Below, piece by piece: positions 42,922-51,463 of a DNA stretch of 64,000 nt. A program made the translations under genes and the position numbers. This DNA comes from Bacillota bacterium (GTDB taxonomy: Bacteria > Bacillota > Clostridia > Tissierellales > Sedimentibacteraceae), in NCBI GenBank assembly GCA_023386345.1, contig JAEWJT010000015.1:62001-126000 (forward strand), in the 5' to 3' direction. The notes beneath the pieces are model-generated. The model had not been told where the DNA came from. It did no database searches and saw only the letters and a program-made list of their open reading frames with translations. Every line of letters begins with the position of its first letter. Within the stretch, counting starts at the first letter, position 1.

Positions 42922-44289
42922 TTATTTTGTTTCAATAACTGTTAAAGACTCTAATGGTCTTGCTATAATAAATGATGATGCTTCACCATCTTTTCCAGGC
43001 TTATATTTCAACAAAGACATAGTGTCAATTCCTGAGCGTTTTCCGTATGAGAAGTCAACCGTTCCACCCATTGGAATGCTGATAGGTCCTTGCTCCATAG
43101 CTTTGATATAGTTATCCCAGTTCAGCTCCTCACCAGCTGCTTCTACTCTCTTTAAGCCTTCAATAAATACTGTTGCTGCTATATATCCAGCAGCTGCAAA
43201 TGAATTTGTATAGTAATTTTGTTTTTCCTCATCTTTTAAGTCTGCATTAGCTATAGCTTCTACAAAGCCTTGTGCGTCTGCTTTACCTTTATCTGACAAT
43301 ACATCAACCCAAGCATTTATATATACTGGTCTTTTTTCAGAATATTTTGAAGGGTCTATAGCTGTAGTGTCCGCATTTACATATGATGTAAATACAGGAG
43401 CTTCTAATCCAGAATCAATTAAAGCATCCATAGTCTCTTTAAACTGAGTTTGATTCATTGAAACTATAATTACTGCTACGCCCGCATCCTTAAGCTTTTG
43501 TACTGCTGTTAAATAAGTTCCTTCAGCAACTGCTTCGATTATAAGGTTTGCAGCTCTTCCATCTTTTTCAGCTTGAGCCTTAATACCTTCTAATATACTG
43601 TTTCCAGCATCATCATTTGTATATAATACACCTATTTTAGCATCTGCCGCTAATTTTTGATCTTGATTTTCACCAAACAACGCTTCGTGGAAAGCACGTG
43701 CTGCCATTATACGACCGTCTGTTTTATAGATTGGTTGAACTGCCATAACTGGATTTCCAAGAGCTTTTTCAAAATATAAAGCGTTTATACCAGTAGCTGC
43801 ATAAACCATAGGAATTCCATACTCTTGTATATAATCTACTGTGGCACCTACTGTAGGTGTTCCAAAGTGACCAACTAACGCAAATATCTTATCTTCTTCA
43901 ACTAATTTTTTTGTTAAAGCTATACCTTTAGAAGCTATAAATTCGTCATCATATGTTTTGAATACAATTTTTCTTCCACCGATTCCGCCAGATTCATTAA
44001 CTTGTTTAATAACTGCATTGATTGCTGCATTGAAAGGAACTCCAATGAATGCAAAGTCGTCTGATACTGCTGCTGTGTTTCCTATTATTATCTCTGTGTC
44101 TGTTACACCTTGAACCTTAGGTGCTTTAGGAGGCTCTACCGGTGTTTGACCATCTTTATTACCATCATCCGTTTTAGGTGGTTCTACTTGTCCTTGACTG
44201 GGATCTCCTTTTTTCTTACATCCAGCAAACATTGTGAATGCCATCATTACTACTAATAATAAAGCAATAACTCTAACTCTTTTTTTCAT
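42922..44289 (-). CDS. Branched-chain amino acid-type ABC substrate-binding lipoprotein
   Basis: A 455-residue lipoprotein (lipobox FAGC, Cys25) with a Pro/Gly-rich linker, then a Peripla_BP_6 domain of the LivJ/LivK type. Its conserved features include EIIIGNTAAVSDDFAFIG near residue 70, VNESGGIGGRKIVFKTYDDE near 95-115 and FALVGHFGTPT. Such proteins bind branched-chain amino acids, but also amides, urea, aromatic or short fatty acids. No liv permease or ATPase lies nearby. Its place among acyl-CoA genes suggests the ligand could be a fatty or branched-chain acid fed into this pathway. Confidence 0.85.
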   Translation of the reverse strand: MKKRVRVIALLLVVMMAFTMFAGCKKKGDPSQGQVEPPKTDDGNKDGQTPVEPPKAPKVQGVTDTEIIIGNTAAVSDDFAFIGVPFNAAINAVIKQVNESGGIGGRKIVFKTYDDEFIASKGIALTKKLVEEDKIFALVGHFGTPTVGATVDYIQEYGIPMVYAATGINALYFEKALGNPVMAVQPIYKTDGRIMAARAFHEALFGENQDQKLAADAKIGVLYTNDDAGNSILEGIKAQAEKDGRAANLIIEAVAEGTYLTAVQKLKDAGVAVIIVSMNQTQFKETMDALIDSGLEAPVFTSYVNADTTAIDPSKYSEKRPVYINAWVDVLSDKGKADAQGFVEAIANADLKDEEKQNYYTNSFAAAGYIAATVFIEGLKRVEAAGEELNWDNYIKAMEQGPISIPMGGTVDFSYGKRSGIDTMSLLKYKPGKDGEASSFIIARPLESLTVIETK

Positions 44290-44407
44290 GATTTTTCTCC
44301 TAAATTTATGATACCAATCTACCTCTAATTTTCTAAAGTTATACCTATTCTAAATTACAAATCCTATCAATAAACTACTAAATATAATAATTGTAAAAAT
44401 GCTTACA

Positions 44408-45442
44408 TTATTGACAATCTCCCCATTTAATGATGTTTGCTGCCCATACATATCCTATACCAGCTGCAAGCATACACAAAACACTTCCATCTTTTACCTT
44501 TCCTTGCTCAAGCGCTAAGTGCAATGATAATATTTGATCTATCTGTCCCATATGACCATAATCTTCAAGGTAAATTGTCTGTTCCTCAGTCAAGCCTAAA
44601 TCATATAAAATCTCAAGATGACCTAATTTTTTAATATGAAGTATAGCAAGATAGTCTAAGTTCTCTTTTTTTAATCCAGATTTTTCCAATGATTTTGCTA
44701 TACATGAATTCCAATTTGCTGCTGAAACCTCATCAAGTCTTTTCTTCATTCTTTCAGCTTCTAACAAACGCAATGATTTTAAGCCTTTCGCTAAATTCTC
44801 ATTATTAAACGGATTTACTGTTCCACCTATTTCTACTCCTGCTGTTCTCGCTAAAGAACCATCAGATATAATGTGTGAGCCAAGCAAGAGGTTTTTATTA
44901 TAATTTTTCTTTAATATAATCGCTCCGCCGCCAGCACTTAGGTTAAACATCATCGACATATCCTTATCAGTATAATCAACAAAATCTCCATTTCTATATC
45001 CGCCAGCTATCATTACAGTATTTATGTCATCATCTGCCATCATCATATCTTTTGCCATTTTCATAGCACTAACACATGTACAGCATCTATTTTGAACATC
45101 TATACCCCAAGCATTTACTGCCCCTATTCTATCTTGAATGTACAATGCCGAGGTAGTTAATGGATATTCTTTCCATTCTTCTCCTATGCAAAGTATTAAA
45201 TCTATATCTTTTGGATTCACACCAGTGTTTTTTATACAATCAAGCGCAGCTAATGCACCCATTTCCTGTGTCCCATCAGATGGGTTATCGCTAGGCACAT
45301 ATTTTTTGTTTATTCCAAGCTTATTTCTAACCGCATCTTCTGACCATACCCCATTAGTTGCATCAGCTATATCTTTCGCAGTCATGTAATTATTCGGAAT
45401 ATAAATGCCTGTCCCAACTATACCAACATTTATTCCTTTCAT
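44408..45442 (-). CDS. 3-oxoacyl-ACP synthase III (FabH)-like condensing enzyme with altered active site
   Basis: The 344-residue thiolase-fold protein is of the KAS III group: GIVGTGIYIPNNYMTAKDIA at the start and a nucleophile-bearing segment DVQNRCCTCVSAM in which Cys120 aligns with the FabH cysteine. The His segment reads AILHIKKLGHLE. The usual Asn motif GNTSAAS is replaced by GHMGQID. It may therefore condense or transfer acyl groups differently from FabH. It lies after fabG in the acyl-CoA block; ACGGAGG precedes its ATG. Confidence 0.75.
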   Translation of the reverse strand: MKGINVGIVGTGIYIPNNYMTAKDIADATNGVWSEDAVRNKLGINKKYVPSDNPSDGTQEMGALAALDCIKNTGVNPKDIDLILCIGEEWKEYPLTTSALYIQDRIGAVNAWGIDVQNRCCTCVSAMKMAKDMMMADDDINTVMIAGGYRNGDFVDYTDKDMSMMFNLSAGGGAIILKKNYNKNLLLGSHIISDGSLARTAGVEIGGTVNPFNNENLAKGLKSLRLLEAERMKKRLDEVSAANWNSCIAKSLEKSGLKKENLDYLAILHIKKLGHLEILYDLGLTEEQTIYLEDYGHMGQIDQILSLHLALEQGKVKDGSVLCMLAAGIGYVWAANIIKWGDCQ

Positions 45443-45463
45443 TTTGTATTCCTCCGTGTATAT

Positions 45464-45498
45464 CCTTCATCAAAGACCCTCTTAGACTTTGATGAAGG
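45464..45498. other. 12-bp hairpin between fabG and the KAS III-like gene
   Basis: CCTTCATCAAAG (45464-45475) pairs perfectly with CTTTGATGAAGG (45487-45498). No T-run follows on the minus strand, so it may be an RNA-processing or attenuation element rather than a full terminator. Confidence 0.5.
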
Positions 45499-45517
45499 CT
45501 TAATATTACTCTTATCT

Positions 45518-46237
45518 TTACAATCTCATTCCGCCGTCAACTTGTAATGTCTGTCCTGTTATATAGCTTGATTCATCGCTTGCTAAGAACAATGCTGCAT
45601 TTGCAATTTCTATAGGCTGACCAAGTCTTCCAAGCATAGTCATAGTTGCAAACTTATCAAGTAAATCCTGTGGTACAGTTTTTAGTATATCTGTCATTGT
45701 GTAGCCTGGTGCTATACAGTTAACGCGAACATTTCCGCCTTTCATAGCAAATTCTTTTGCCCATGTTTTTGTTAAGCCTATAATACCCGCCTTTGTAGCA
45801 GCATAGTTTGCTTGACCTATGTTTCCAAATACTCCAACAACGCTTGATGTACTTATTATGCTTCCACCACCATTAGCTTGCATATGAGGTCCTACTAATC
45901 TTGTTAAGTTGAAAACGCCCTTTAGATTTACGTCTAAAACTACATCCCATTGCTCATCAGTCATCTTTTTAGTCAAAGTATCTCTTGTGATACCCGCATT
46001 ATTTACAAGTATATCTATTTTGCCATATTTCTCTACAGCGTAGTTAAACAACTCTTCACAATTTTTAGTATCTGTAACATTCAACTTAAAATACTCAACA
46101 TTTGGAACATCATAAGTTAAATCCATCATATCTCCAGCTATAACCTTTGCTCCTTCTTTAGCAAATAGCTGAGCCATTTCTCCGCCTAAACCTCTCGCAG
46201 CTCCTGTAATAATTGCAACTTTTCCATTTAATCTCAT
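45518..46237 (-). CDS. Short-chain dehydrogenase, 3-ketoacyl reductase (FabG/PhaB type)
   Basis: The 239-residue SDR has the NADP motif TGAARGLGGEMA (about 10-21), NNAGITRDTLTKKM near 87, the catalytic Ser in SSVVGVFGNIGQANYAATK with Tyr and Lys (about 135-152), and the terminal DGGMRL. FabG and PhaB both reduce 3-ketoacyl thioesters to the (R)-3-hydroxy form. With thiolase, a PhaJ-type hydratase and acyl-CoA dehydrogenase around it, a role on CoA esters is more likely than in fatty acid synthesis. AAAGGA precedes the ATG. Confidence 0.88.
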   Translation of the reverse strand: MRLNGKVAIITGAARGLGGEMAQLFAKEGAKVIAGDMMDLTYDVPNVEYFKLNVTDTKNCEELFNYAVEKYGKIDILVNNAGITRDTLTKKMTDEQWDVVLDVNLKGVFNLTRLVGPHMQANGGGSIISTSSVVGVFGNIGQANYAATKAGIIGLTKTWAKEFAMKGGNVRVNCIAPGYTMTDILKTVPQDLLDKFATMTMLGRLGQPIEIANAALFLASDESSYITGQTLQVDGGMRL

Positions 46238-46362
46238 TTTAATTATAATCCTTTCTATTTTTATTAATTTAATATTTTAGTTAATGGTTTAACGATTTCT
46301 TAAAAATTTTTATTTCATATATCTATATACGTTAAGCCTACTTAATATTATATAGCACTTAA

Positions 46363-46465
46363 GCCACATAAAGTCAAATAAAAATCTTTAATTTAATGAT
46401 TTTTATTTGACTTTATAAAACTTTTTGTTATTAATTAAAGTATAACAGTTTGCTTTAAATGTGGC
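46363..46465. terminator. Nested inverted repeats between thiolase and fabG genes
   Basis: A 17-bp perfect stem (AAAGTCAAATAAAAATC at 46370-46386 with 46398-46414) is enclosed by an outer GCCACAT/ATGTGGC pair (46363-46369 with 46459-46465). T-runs flank the inner stem. It should end thiolase transcripts, implying that fabG has its own promoter or depends on read-through. Confidence 0.7.
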
Positions 46466-46508
46466 TACATGCTTTACAATATCTTATATCTATAATTTGA
46501 AAGTAGTA

Positions 46509-47717
46509 TTAATCACACATTTTTACGATAACAGCTGTGCCCATTCCTCCGCCTATGCAGAGTGATGCAAGTCCGTATTTTTGTTTTCTTCTCTTCATTT
46601 CGTGAAGAAGTGTTACTATGATACGGTTTCCGCTTGCTCCAACTGGGTGTCCGAGTGCTATTGCACCACCATTTACGTTTGTTTTACTCATAAATTCTTC
46701 TTTATCTATTTTATGTTCTTCTACAAGCTCTTTTATTACTCCAAGGCTTTGAGCTGCGAATGCTTCGTTTAATTCAACCAACTCTATGTCTGAAAGTTTA
46801 AGATTAGCTTGTTTTAATGCTTTTCTTATAGCCGGTGTAGGTCCTAGTCCCATAACCGTTGGATCAACTCCACCTTGACCTGTTCCAATAATCTCAGCTA
46901 TTGGTTTTAAATTGTATTTCGTTACAGCCTCTTCACTTGCTAATAGTACAAATGAAGCTCCGTCATTTATTCCGGAAGCATTACCTGCTGTAACAGTACC
47001 CTCTTTTACAAAGGCTGGTCTTAGTTTAGCAAGTTTTTCTAAATTCGTAGTACGATTAGGATGTTCATCTTGTTCAAACATAATGTTATCTTTTCCTAAT
47101 TTTACACCAATTGGCACTATCTCTTCCTTAAATGTGCCATTATCTATTGCTTTGATAGCTTTTTGCTGTGAATTGTAAGCAAAGCTATCTTGCTCTTCTC
47201 TTGTTATTCCATACTTTGTTGCTATATTTTCAGCTGTTACTCCCATATGTATACCATCAAAAGCATCTGTCAAAGCATCGTATATCATATGGTCAACAAC
47301 ATTGAAATTGCCCATTTTAATTCCATTTCTTACTTCCTTTGGCAATAACATAGGTGCAGCACTCATATTTTCAACTCCACCAGCTACTATAATATCAGCA
47401 TCTCCGTTTTGAATGCTTGTCACTCCATTCATGACAGCTTTCATGCCACTTCCGCAAAGCATATTTATGCTGTACGCACATTTTTCAACAGGTATAGAGC
47501 TTTTCACAGCTATTTGTCTTCCCACTCCCTGTCCCAAGCCTGCACTCAATATGTTTCCACAGATTAATTCATCAACCTGCTCAGGCTTTACATTTGTTTC
47601 ATCCAATAAAGCTTTTACAACTACAGAACCCATATCAGAAGCTTGTGTATTTTTCAACGCTCCTAAAAAAGCACCTACCGCTGTTCTTTTTGCTCCTACT
47701 ACATATACTTTTTTCAT
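46509..47717 (-). CDS. Acetyl-CoA acetyltransferase (thiolase)
   Basis: A degradative/biosynthetic thiolase of about 402 residues. Acyl-carrying Cys lies in NMLCGSGMKAV (near 90), NGGAIALGHPVGASGNRI near 345-362 holds the His, and CIGGGMGTAVI near the end holds the second Cys. It condenses two acetyl-CoA or cleaves 3-ketoacyl-CoA. An in-frame GTG three codons upstream is too close to the AAAGGG ribosome site, so the ATG at 47717 is preferred. An operator palindrome lies at the expected transcript start. Confidence 0.93.
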   Translation of the reverse strand: MKKVYVVGAKRTAVGAFLGALKNTQASDMGSVVVKALLDETNVKPEQVDELICGNILSAGLGQGVGRQIAVKSSIPVEKCAYSINMLCGSGMKAVMNGVTSIQNGDADIIVAGGVENMSAAPMLLPKEVRNGIKMGNFNVVDHMIYDALTDAFDGIHMGVTAENIATKYGITREEQDSFAYNSQQKAIKAIDNGTFKEEIVPIGVKLGKDNIMFEQDEHPNRTTNLEKLAKLRPAFVKEGTVTAGNASGINDGASFVLLASEEAVTKYNLKPIAEIIGTGQGGVDPTVMGLGPTPAIRKALKQANLKLSDIELVELNEAFAAQSLGVIKELVEEHKIDKEEFMSKTNVNGGAIALGHPVGASGNRIIVTLLHEMKRRKQKYGLASLCIGGGMGTAVIVKMCD

Positions 47718-47795
47718 ATAACTCACATCCCTTTCTAATGTTTATGATAAACTAAAGATTTTTTCACTCTATAGATATACATAAATAAGTGTAAT

Positions 47796-47851
47796 ATGAA
47801 TAGTGATTCATCTTTTATATCCAAGATACATCAAAATATTTTTTTTGTCAA
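47796..47851 (-). promoter_or_regulatory. Thiolase promoter with operator palindrome
   Basis: On the minus strand TTGACA (47851-47846), 17 bp, TATCTT (47828-47823). The palindrome ATGAAT-AGTG-ATTCAT at 47796-47811 begins a few bases after the expected start site, a position suited to repression by the nearby TetR-family protein. Confidence 0.65.
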
Positions 47852-47976
47852 TAGCTATTTAAAAATTTTTAATTTTTTTCTTGTGCATTATTTGTAATTT
47901 CAATATTTTATTTATTTTTAAAAATTTTTAACTTCGATAAATTTCTTGACTTTTTTGTGTTAAAATATTAACAAAA

Positions 47977-47998
47977 CATGAATACTGATTCGTGTTTT
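47977..47998. promoter_or_regulatory. Operator palindrome upstream of the phaJ-like gene
   Basis: AACATGAAT-ACTG-ATTCGTGTT has 9-bp arms with one mismatch and matches the other two ATGAAT-N4-ATTCAT sites. A plus-strand TTGACT lies at 47948-47953, without a clear -10 at standard spacing. It is about 250 bases before the gene. The 530-base divergent gap 47718-48247 holds this, the thiolase promoter and AT-rich DNA; no gene is seen. Confidence 0.6.
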
Positions 47999-48247
47999 AT
48001 ATTTATAAATTTTTTGCATAAAAATGCAATTACTAAATTCATTAAACGCACTAATAATATTCAATTTAAGTCTTGTTAAAAAATAATTTTTAGAATATAA
48101 TATTAATATAAATAATTTGCGTAGATTTCTAAAAATTTTGTGTGAGATATTAATAATGTTTCAATAAATTTTAAACATTATATGAAATATAAAAAATATT
48201 ATAACCAAAATAATGATATTTATTAAAAGAAAGGTAAAGGTGTAAAG

Positions 48248-48664
48248 ATGAAAGGTAAAACAGTACATGAAATGAAGATAGGAGATTCAGCTTCATTTTC
48301 AAAGACAATAACGGATTTTGATGTAAAAATGTTTGCAGGTATTACTGGAGATTTCAATCCTGTTCACATTGATAAGGAGTTTGCAAAAAATACTCTGTTC
48401 AAGGATAGGATAGCACATGGTATGCTTGTTGCTTCTTTGTTTTCTACAGTTTTAGGAACTCAGCTTCCTGGAGAGGGTGCAATATATGCAGGACAAGAAT
48501 TAAAGTTTACAAAGCCTGTTTATCTTGAAGATACTATCACAGCTACAGTTACTGTTACTGAGCTTGATGTTGAGAAAAATCGTGTTGTTCTTGAAACTAT
48601 TGCTACTAACCAAAACGGGGATGTTGTTATAAAAGGGTTTGCTAAGTTGATGCCTACTAAATAA
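48248..48664 (+). CDS. MaoC-like (R)-specific enoyl-CoA hydratase (PhaJ type)
   Basis: The 138-residue hot-dog-fold protein has the hydratase-2 signature FAGITGDFNPVHIDKEFA (about residues 30-47, with the catalytic Asp and His) and DRIAHGMLVASLFSTVLG after it. PhaJ-type enzymes add water to 2-enoyl-CoA to give (R)-3-hydroxyacyl-CoA, and the reverse. It is divergent from the thiolase gene and shares an operator type with it. The start follows AAAGGTAAAGG. Confidence 0.9.
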   Translation: MKGKTVHEMKIGDSASFSKTITDFDVKMFAGITGDFNPVHIDKEFAKNTLFKDRIAHGMLVASLFSTVLGTQLPGEGAIYAGQELKFTKPVYLEDTITATVTVTELDVEKNRVVLETIATNQNGDVVIKGFAKLMPTK

Positions 48665-48749
48665 AAAAACGGTTCCTGCTTATTAGCCATCTCTACCTTG
48701 ATTTTTATGATGAAGGTAAAGATGGCTATAGTCATGATAACCGTTTTTT
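48664..48749. terminator. Branched bidirectional terminator after the hydratase gene
   Basis: AAAAAACGGTT (48664-48674) pairs with AACCGTTTTTT (48739-48749). Inside is a second stem, AGCCATCT-CTACCTT with AAGGTAA-AGATGGCT, having one internal mismatch. It lies between convergent genes. Confidence 0.85.
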
Positions 48750-48757
48750 ATTTTAAT

Positions 48758-49648
48758 TTAATTTTCTCTTACTAATAAATATTTACACAATTCAATTAAC
48801 ATATTTGCTTTTTCACCAAATGTACTTAATGCTTGAATTGCTTCGTTCGTCAATTTTTCTTGTAATTTTTTTGATTCATTTAAACCCAGCATTGAAACAT
48901 AAGTTTTTTTGTTGTTATCTTTATCGCTTCCTATAGGTTTGCCAAGCTTTTGCTCATTTCCTTCTACGTCTAGTATATCATCTTGTATTTGAAAGGCTAA
49001 TCCTATATTATCTGCGAATTTTTCTATGCTCTTTAGTTCCACTTCTGAAGCTCCTCCTAAAAGTCCTCCAACTATTGCACTTGACTTTATTATAGCTCCT
49101 GTTTTGTGTCTGTGAAGATATTCTAAGTCAGATATATCCTTAATACTTTCTTCGCAGAACATATCAACAACCTGTCCACCAATCATGCCTTTTGTTCCTG
49201 ATGACTCAGCTACTATGTCTATTGCTTTAAGCAATAAACCATTATCTACATCCAGTTTTAAGCTTTCTCTTAGCATTACCTCAAAAGCCATGTTTAGTAG
49301 TCCATCACCAGCAAGTATGGCAATTGCTTCACCGAATTTTTTATGATTAGACAGTTTTCCTCTTCTAAAATCATCATCATCCATCGCCGGTAAATCATCA
49401 TGTATCAAGGAGTATGTATGAATCATTTCTATTGCACAGGCAAAAGGAAGTACAGTTTGATAAGCATTACTAAAAATTTCATTTACACCAAGCATTATAA
49501 CTGGTCGCAGTCTTTTTCCACCTGCGAATAGGCTATATTCCATGGCATCATATATTTGCTCTTCTCTGCCCTGCTTTCTTATAAAGTTATCACTTAGTGC
49601 TTTCTCTACAATTTTTACTTTGTTATCTAACCATAATTCAAAATTCAT
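48758..49648 (-). CDS. ispA: Farnesyl/geranyl diphosphate synthase (polyprenyl synthetase family)
   Basis: A 296-residue trans-prenyltransferase with the first Asp-rich motif DDLPAMDDDDFRRGK (near 83-97), GEAIAILAGDGLL near 107 and the second Asp-rich motif FQIQDDILDVEG near 225. It builds C15/C20 isoprenoid diphosphates in the cytoplasm for undecaprenyl and quinone-type lipids. GGAGG precedes its ATG. The preceding minus-strand gene ribU ends 20 bases upstream, so both may be transcribed from the FMN-riboswitch promoter. Confidence 0.93.
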   Translation of the reverse strand: MNFELWLDNKVKIVEKALSDNFIRKQGREEQIYDAMEYSLFAGGKRLRPVIMLGVNEIFSNAYQTVLPFACAIEMIHTYSLIHDDLPAMDDDDFRRGKLSNHKKFGEAIAILAGDGLLNMAFEVMLRESLKLDVDNGLLLKAIDIVAESSGTKGMIGGQVVDMFCEESIKDISDLEYLHRHKTGAIIKSSAIVGGLLGGASEVELKSIEKFADNIGLAFQIQDDILDVEGNEQKLGKPIGSDKDNNKKTYVSMLGLNESKKLQEKLTNEAIQALSTFGEKANMLIELCKYLLVREN

Positions 49649-49668
49649 TTTATTTCCTCCATGTATGA

Positions 49669-50301
49669 TTATTTATGCAGTAATGGTGATAATCTTTTGT
49701 AAACCAACATTGTGATTACAGAAACTAATACGCCTTTTACTATATTAAACGGCACTACTGCATATAAAACTAATGTTTCTAAATTAACTATACTTTTATT
49801 AATTGCATTTCCCATGTCTATAAATGCCTGTACTGGTGCTCCATATGCAACTGAATATGCAGGTATTAGAAGAAAATAGTTAAGTAAAGCACCAGCTATT
49901 GCTAATGAAAATACTCCTACTGCAAGCCCAATTATAGCATTTTTAAATGTTTTATTTTTCTTATAAACTATTGCTGTTGGTACAACTAAAGCACAGCCTA
50001 TTAAAAAATTTCCCAGTTCACCAATTCCTGCTGTTACTGTTCCGTTTATCACAAAATTTAGTAAAATCTTTATAAACTCAATAACGACCCCTGCTATCGG
50101 TCCTAATGCAAATGCACCTATCATAACAGGTATCTCGCTAAAGTCAAGCTTGTAAAAGTTCGGTGCAAAAGGCAATGGAAATTCAAATATCATAATAACC
50201 GTAGCTACAGCACCCAGAACTCCAATCTTTGCAATAGTTTTTGTACTAAATTTTGCTCTTTCTTTTGTGTTTAAATCTTTTTGTGTTAATTCTTGTTTCA
50301 T
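49669..50301 (-). CDS. ribU: Riboflavin ECF transporter substrate-binding subunit
   Basis: The 210-residue S component has six hydrophobic segments and the family features KIGVLGAVATVIMIFEFPLP near 26, FYKLDFSEIPVMIGAFALGP near 49-68 and GELGNFLIG near 93. It binds riboflavin outside the membrane and works with the shared EcfAA'T module, encoded elsewhere. The substrate is settled by the FMN riboswitch directly upstream. GGAGG precedes the ATG. Confidence 0.93.
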   Translation of the reverse strand: MKQELTQKDLNTKERAKFSTKTIAKIGVLGAVATVIMIFEFPLPFAPNFYKLDFSEIPVMIGAFALGPIAGVVIEFIKILLNFVINGTVTAGIGELGNFLIGCALVVPTAIVYKKNKTFKNAIIGLAVGVFSLAIAGALLNYFLLIPAYSVAYGAPVQAFIDMGNAINKSIVNLETLVLYAVVPFNIVKGVLVSVITMLVYKRLSPLLHK

Positions 50302-50395
50302 TTTTTCTATTCCTCCAAATTTTTAAGAATTTCAGAGGCACATAATATTATTTTCTAATGAAAAATCTTTTAAAAATTTTACATTTGATATAATA

Positions 50396-50421
50396 TAAAA
50401 ACCTCCGAGATCCTCAGAGGC
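50396..50421 (-). terminator. Regulatory terminator of the FMN riboswitch
   Basis: CCTCCGAG (50402-50409) pairs with CTCAGAGG (50413-50420) with one G-U pair and a three-base loop. On the minus strand TTTTTATATT follows. It is the off-switch between the aptamer and ribU. Confidence 0.85.
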
Positions 50422-50487
50422 TTCATTTCGATAGAATTGGCACAACTCATGTATAAGGGGGTTATACACGAGCACGTGCGAACTAGT

Positions 50488-50595
50488 AATCTTCTACCAT
50501 CCAGACTATACTGTCGGTATTGGAATCTCACCAATTCAACCTTTCGGCTCGCAGACTATAACTGCCGGTAGGGAATTTCACCCTGCCCTGAAGAC
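50488..50595 (-). ncRNA. FMN riboswitch (RFN element)
   Basis: The minus strand carries the RFN consensus in order: TTCAGGGCAGGGTGAAATTC, CCTACCGGCAGT, TCTGCGAGCC, GGTGAGATTCC, ACCGACAGTATAGTCTGGAT and GGTAGAAGA. FMN binding should lead to the downstream terminator and stop ribU expression. The 426-base gap upstream of ribU is filled by this element, its expression platform and a promoter. Confidence 0.95.
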
Positions 50596-50606
50596 ATTAC
50601 TCTACT

Positions 50607-50634
50607 ATTATACCACAAAAAGTTTTTTTGTAAA
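50607..50634 (-). promoter_or_regulatory. Promoter of the FMN riboswitch transcript
   Basis: On the minus strand TTTACA (50634-50629), 16 bp, TATAAT (50612-50607), ending 12 bases before the aptamer. Confidence 0.65.
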
Positions 50635-50727
50635 GAAAGAATTTTTTTATTCTGGGTTCTATTAATATTAATGCAGATTATTTGTGTATAAATAAAGAGA
50701 TTAAATGCTTATTAGGTTTTATTATGA

Positions 50728-51339
50728 TTACAGTTTTAGCCACAAAGCAGGACGAACACCGCCTGTGCATTTTCCATCGCTGATGTTGCCTTTCAATATA
50801 TTGTTGCCTTGGATACCTATATTACCGTCAGTCCCGAAGATGTATACAGCTTTTACATTAACGCGGCCAGGCGACCTAAGCCACCACCACCAACACCATT
50901 CTTTACCCTGAAGTTTTGCTAATCTTTTGCTGTTGTTTTCATCTTTTCTTTCAAACCAATATCTTTGATTTTTCCCTCGATTTTGCAGTTTTGAACTGCT
51001 ATCACCGAAATATTTGCACACTTCCTCAGTGCTTAATAAAAATATACTGTCCTTTGTATCTTCTCCGCCTTTTGCTCCATACCACTCATTGTCAGGATTT
51101 TTATTTATTACCGGAATTATTCTTAATTTATCAGCTTTGGTAAGTTTATTATAAAATTCACCATTAAGATATTTTCTTAACGCGCAGTCAGCCCATGTTA
51201 TATCTTTATAAGCATCATGGTAAGAACGTTGTTCTATAATATCCTCAGTTATAATCAAAGCTGCGTTGCTTTGCGTGTCAAGTACGCGCCAGTTGTAACC
51301 AGCAAATGATATTATTGAGTCAATTTTAAAATCTTCCAT
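50728..51339 (-). CDS. DUF6273 domain protein
   Basis: The 203-residue soluble protein has the layout of DUF6273 proteins: an opening ISFAGYNWRVLDTQSNAALI, a SYHD...TWADCALRKYLNGEFY segment, and a C-terminal WWWWLRSPG motif ending in GGVRPALWLKL. This domain resembles the C-type lectin/formylglycine-enzyme fold used as a display scaffold in some bacterial and phage proteins, and its function is unknown. There is no signal peptide. It stands alone, with no reverse transcriptase or repeat nearby. Confidence 0.75.
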   Translation of the reverse strand: MEDFKIDSIISFAGYNWRVLDTQSNAALIITEDIIEQRSYHDAYKDITWADCALRKYLNGEFYNKLTKADKLRIIPVINKNPDNEWYGAKGGEDTKDSIFLLSTEEVCKYFGDSSSKLQNRGKNQRYWFERKDENNSKRLAKLQGKEWCWWWWLRSPGRVNVKAVYIFGTDGNIGIQGNNILKGNISDGKCTGGVRPALWLKL

Positions 51340-51463
51340 TTATAAACCTCTTTTTTATTTTCACATATTATTTATTTTTCCTCAATCGGAAACAATAAAT
51401 CCAACTGCATATCTTCCATTCTAAATCCTTGCTTAAAATTACTCCAGCAATTCAATTGTTATT

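Noticed and set aside
50728..51339. Diversity-generating retroelement
   Set aside because: No reverse transcriptase, no accessory gene and no template repeat near the DUF6273 gene.
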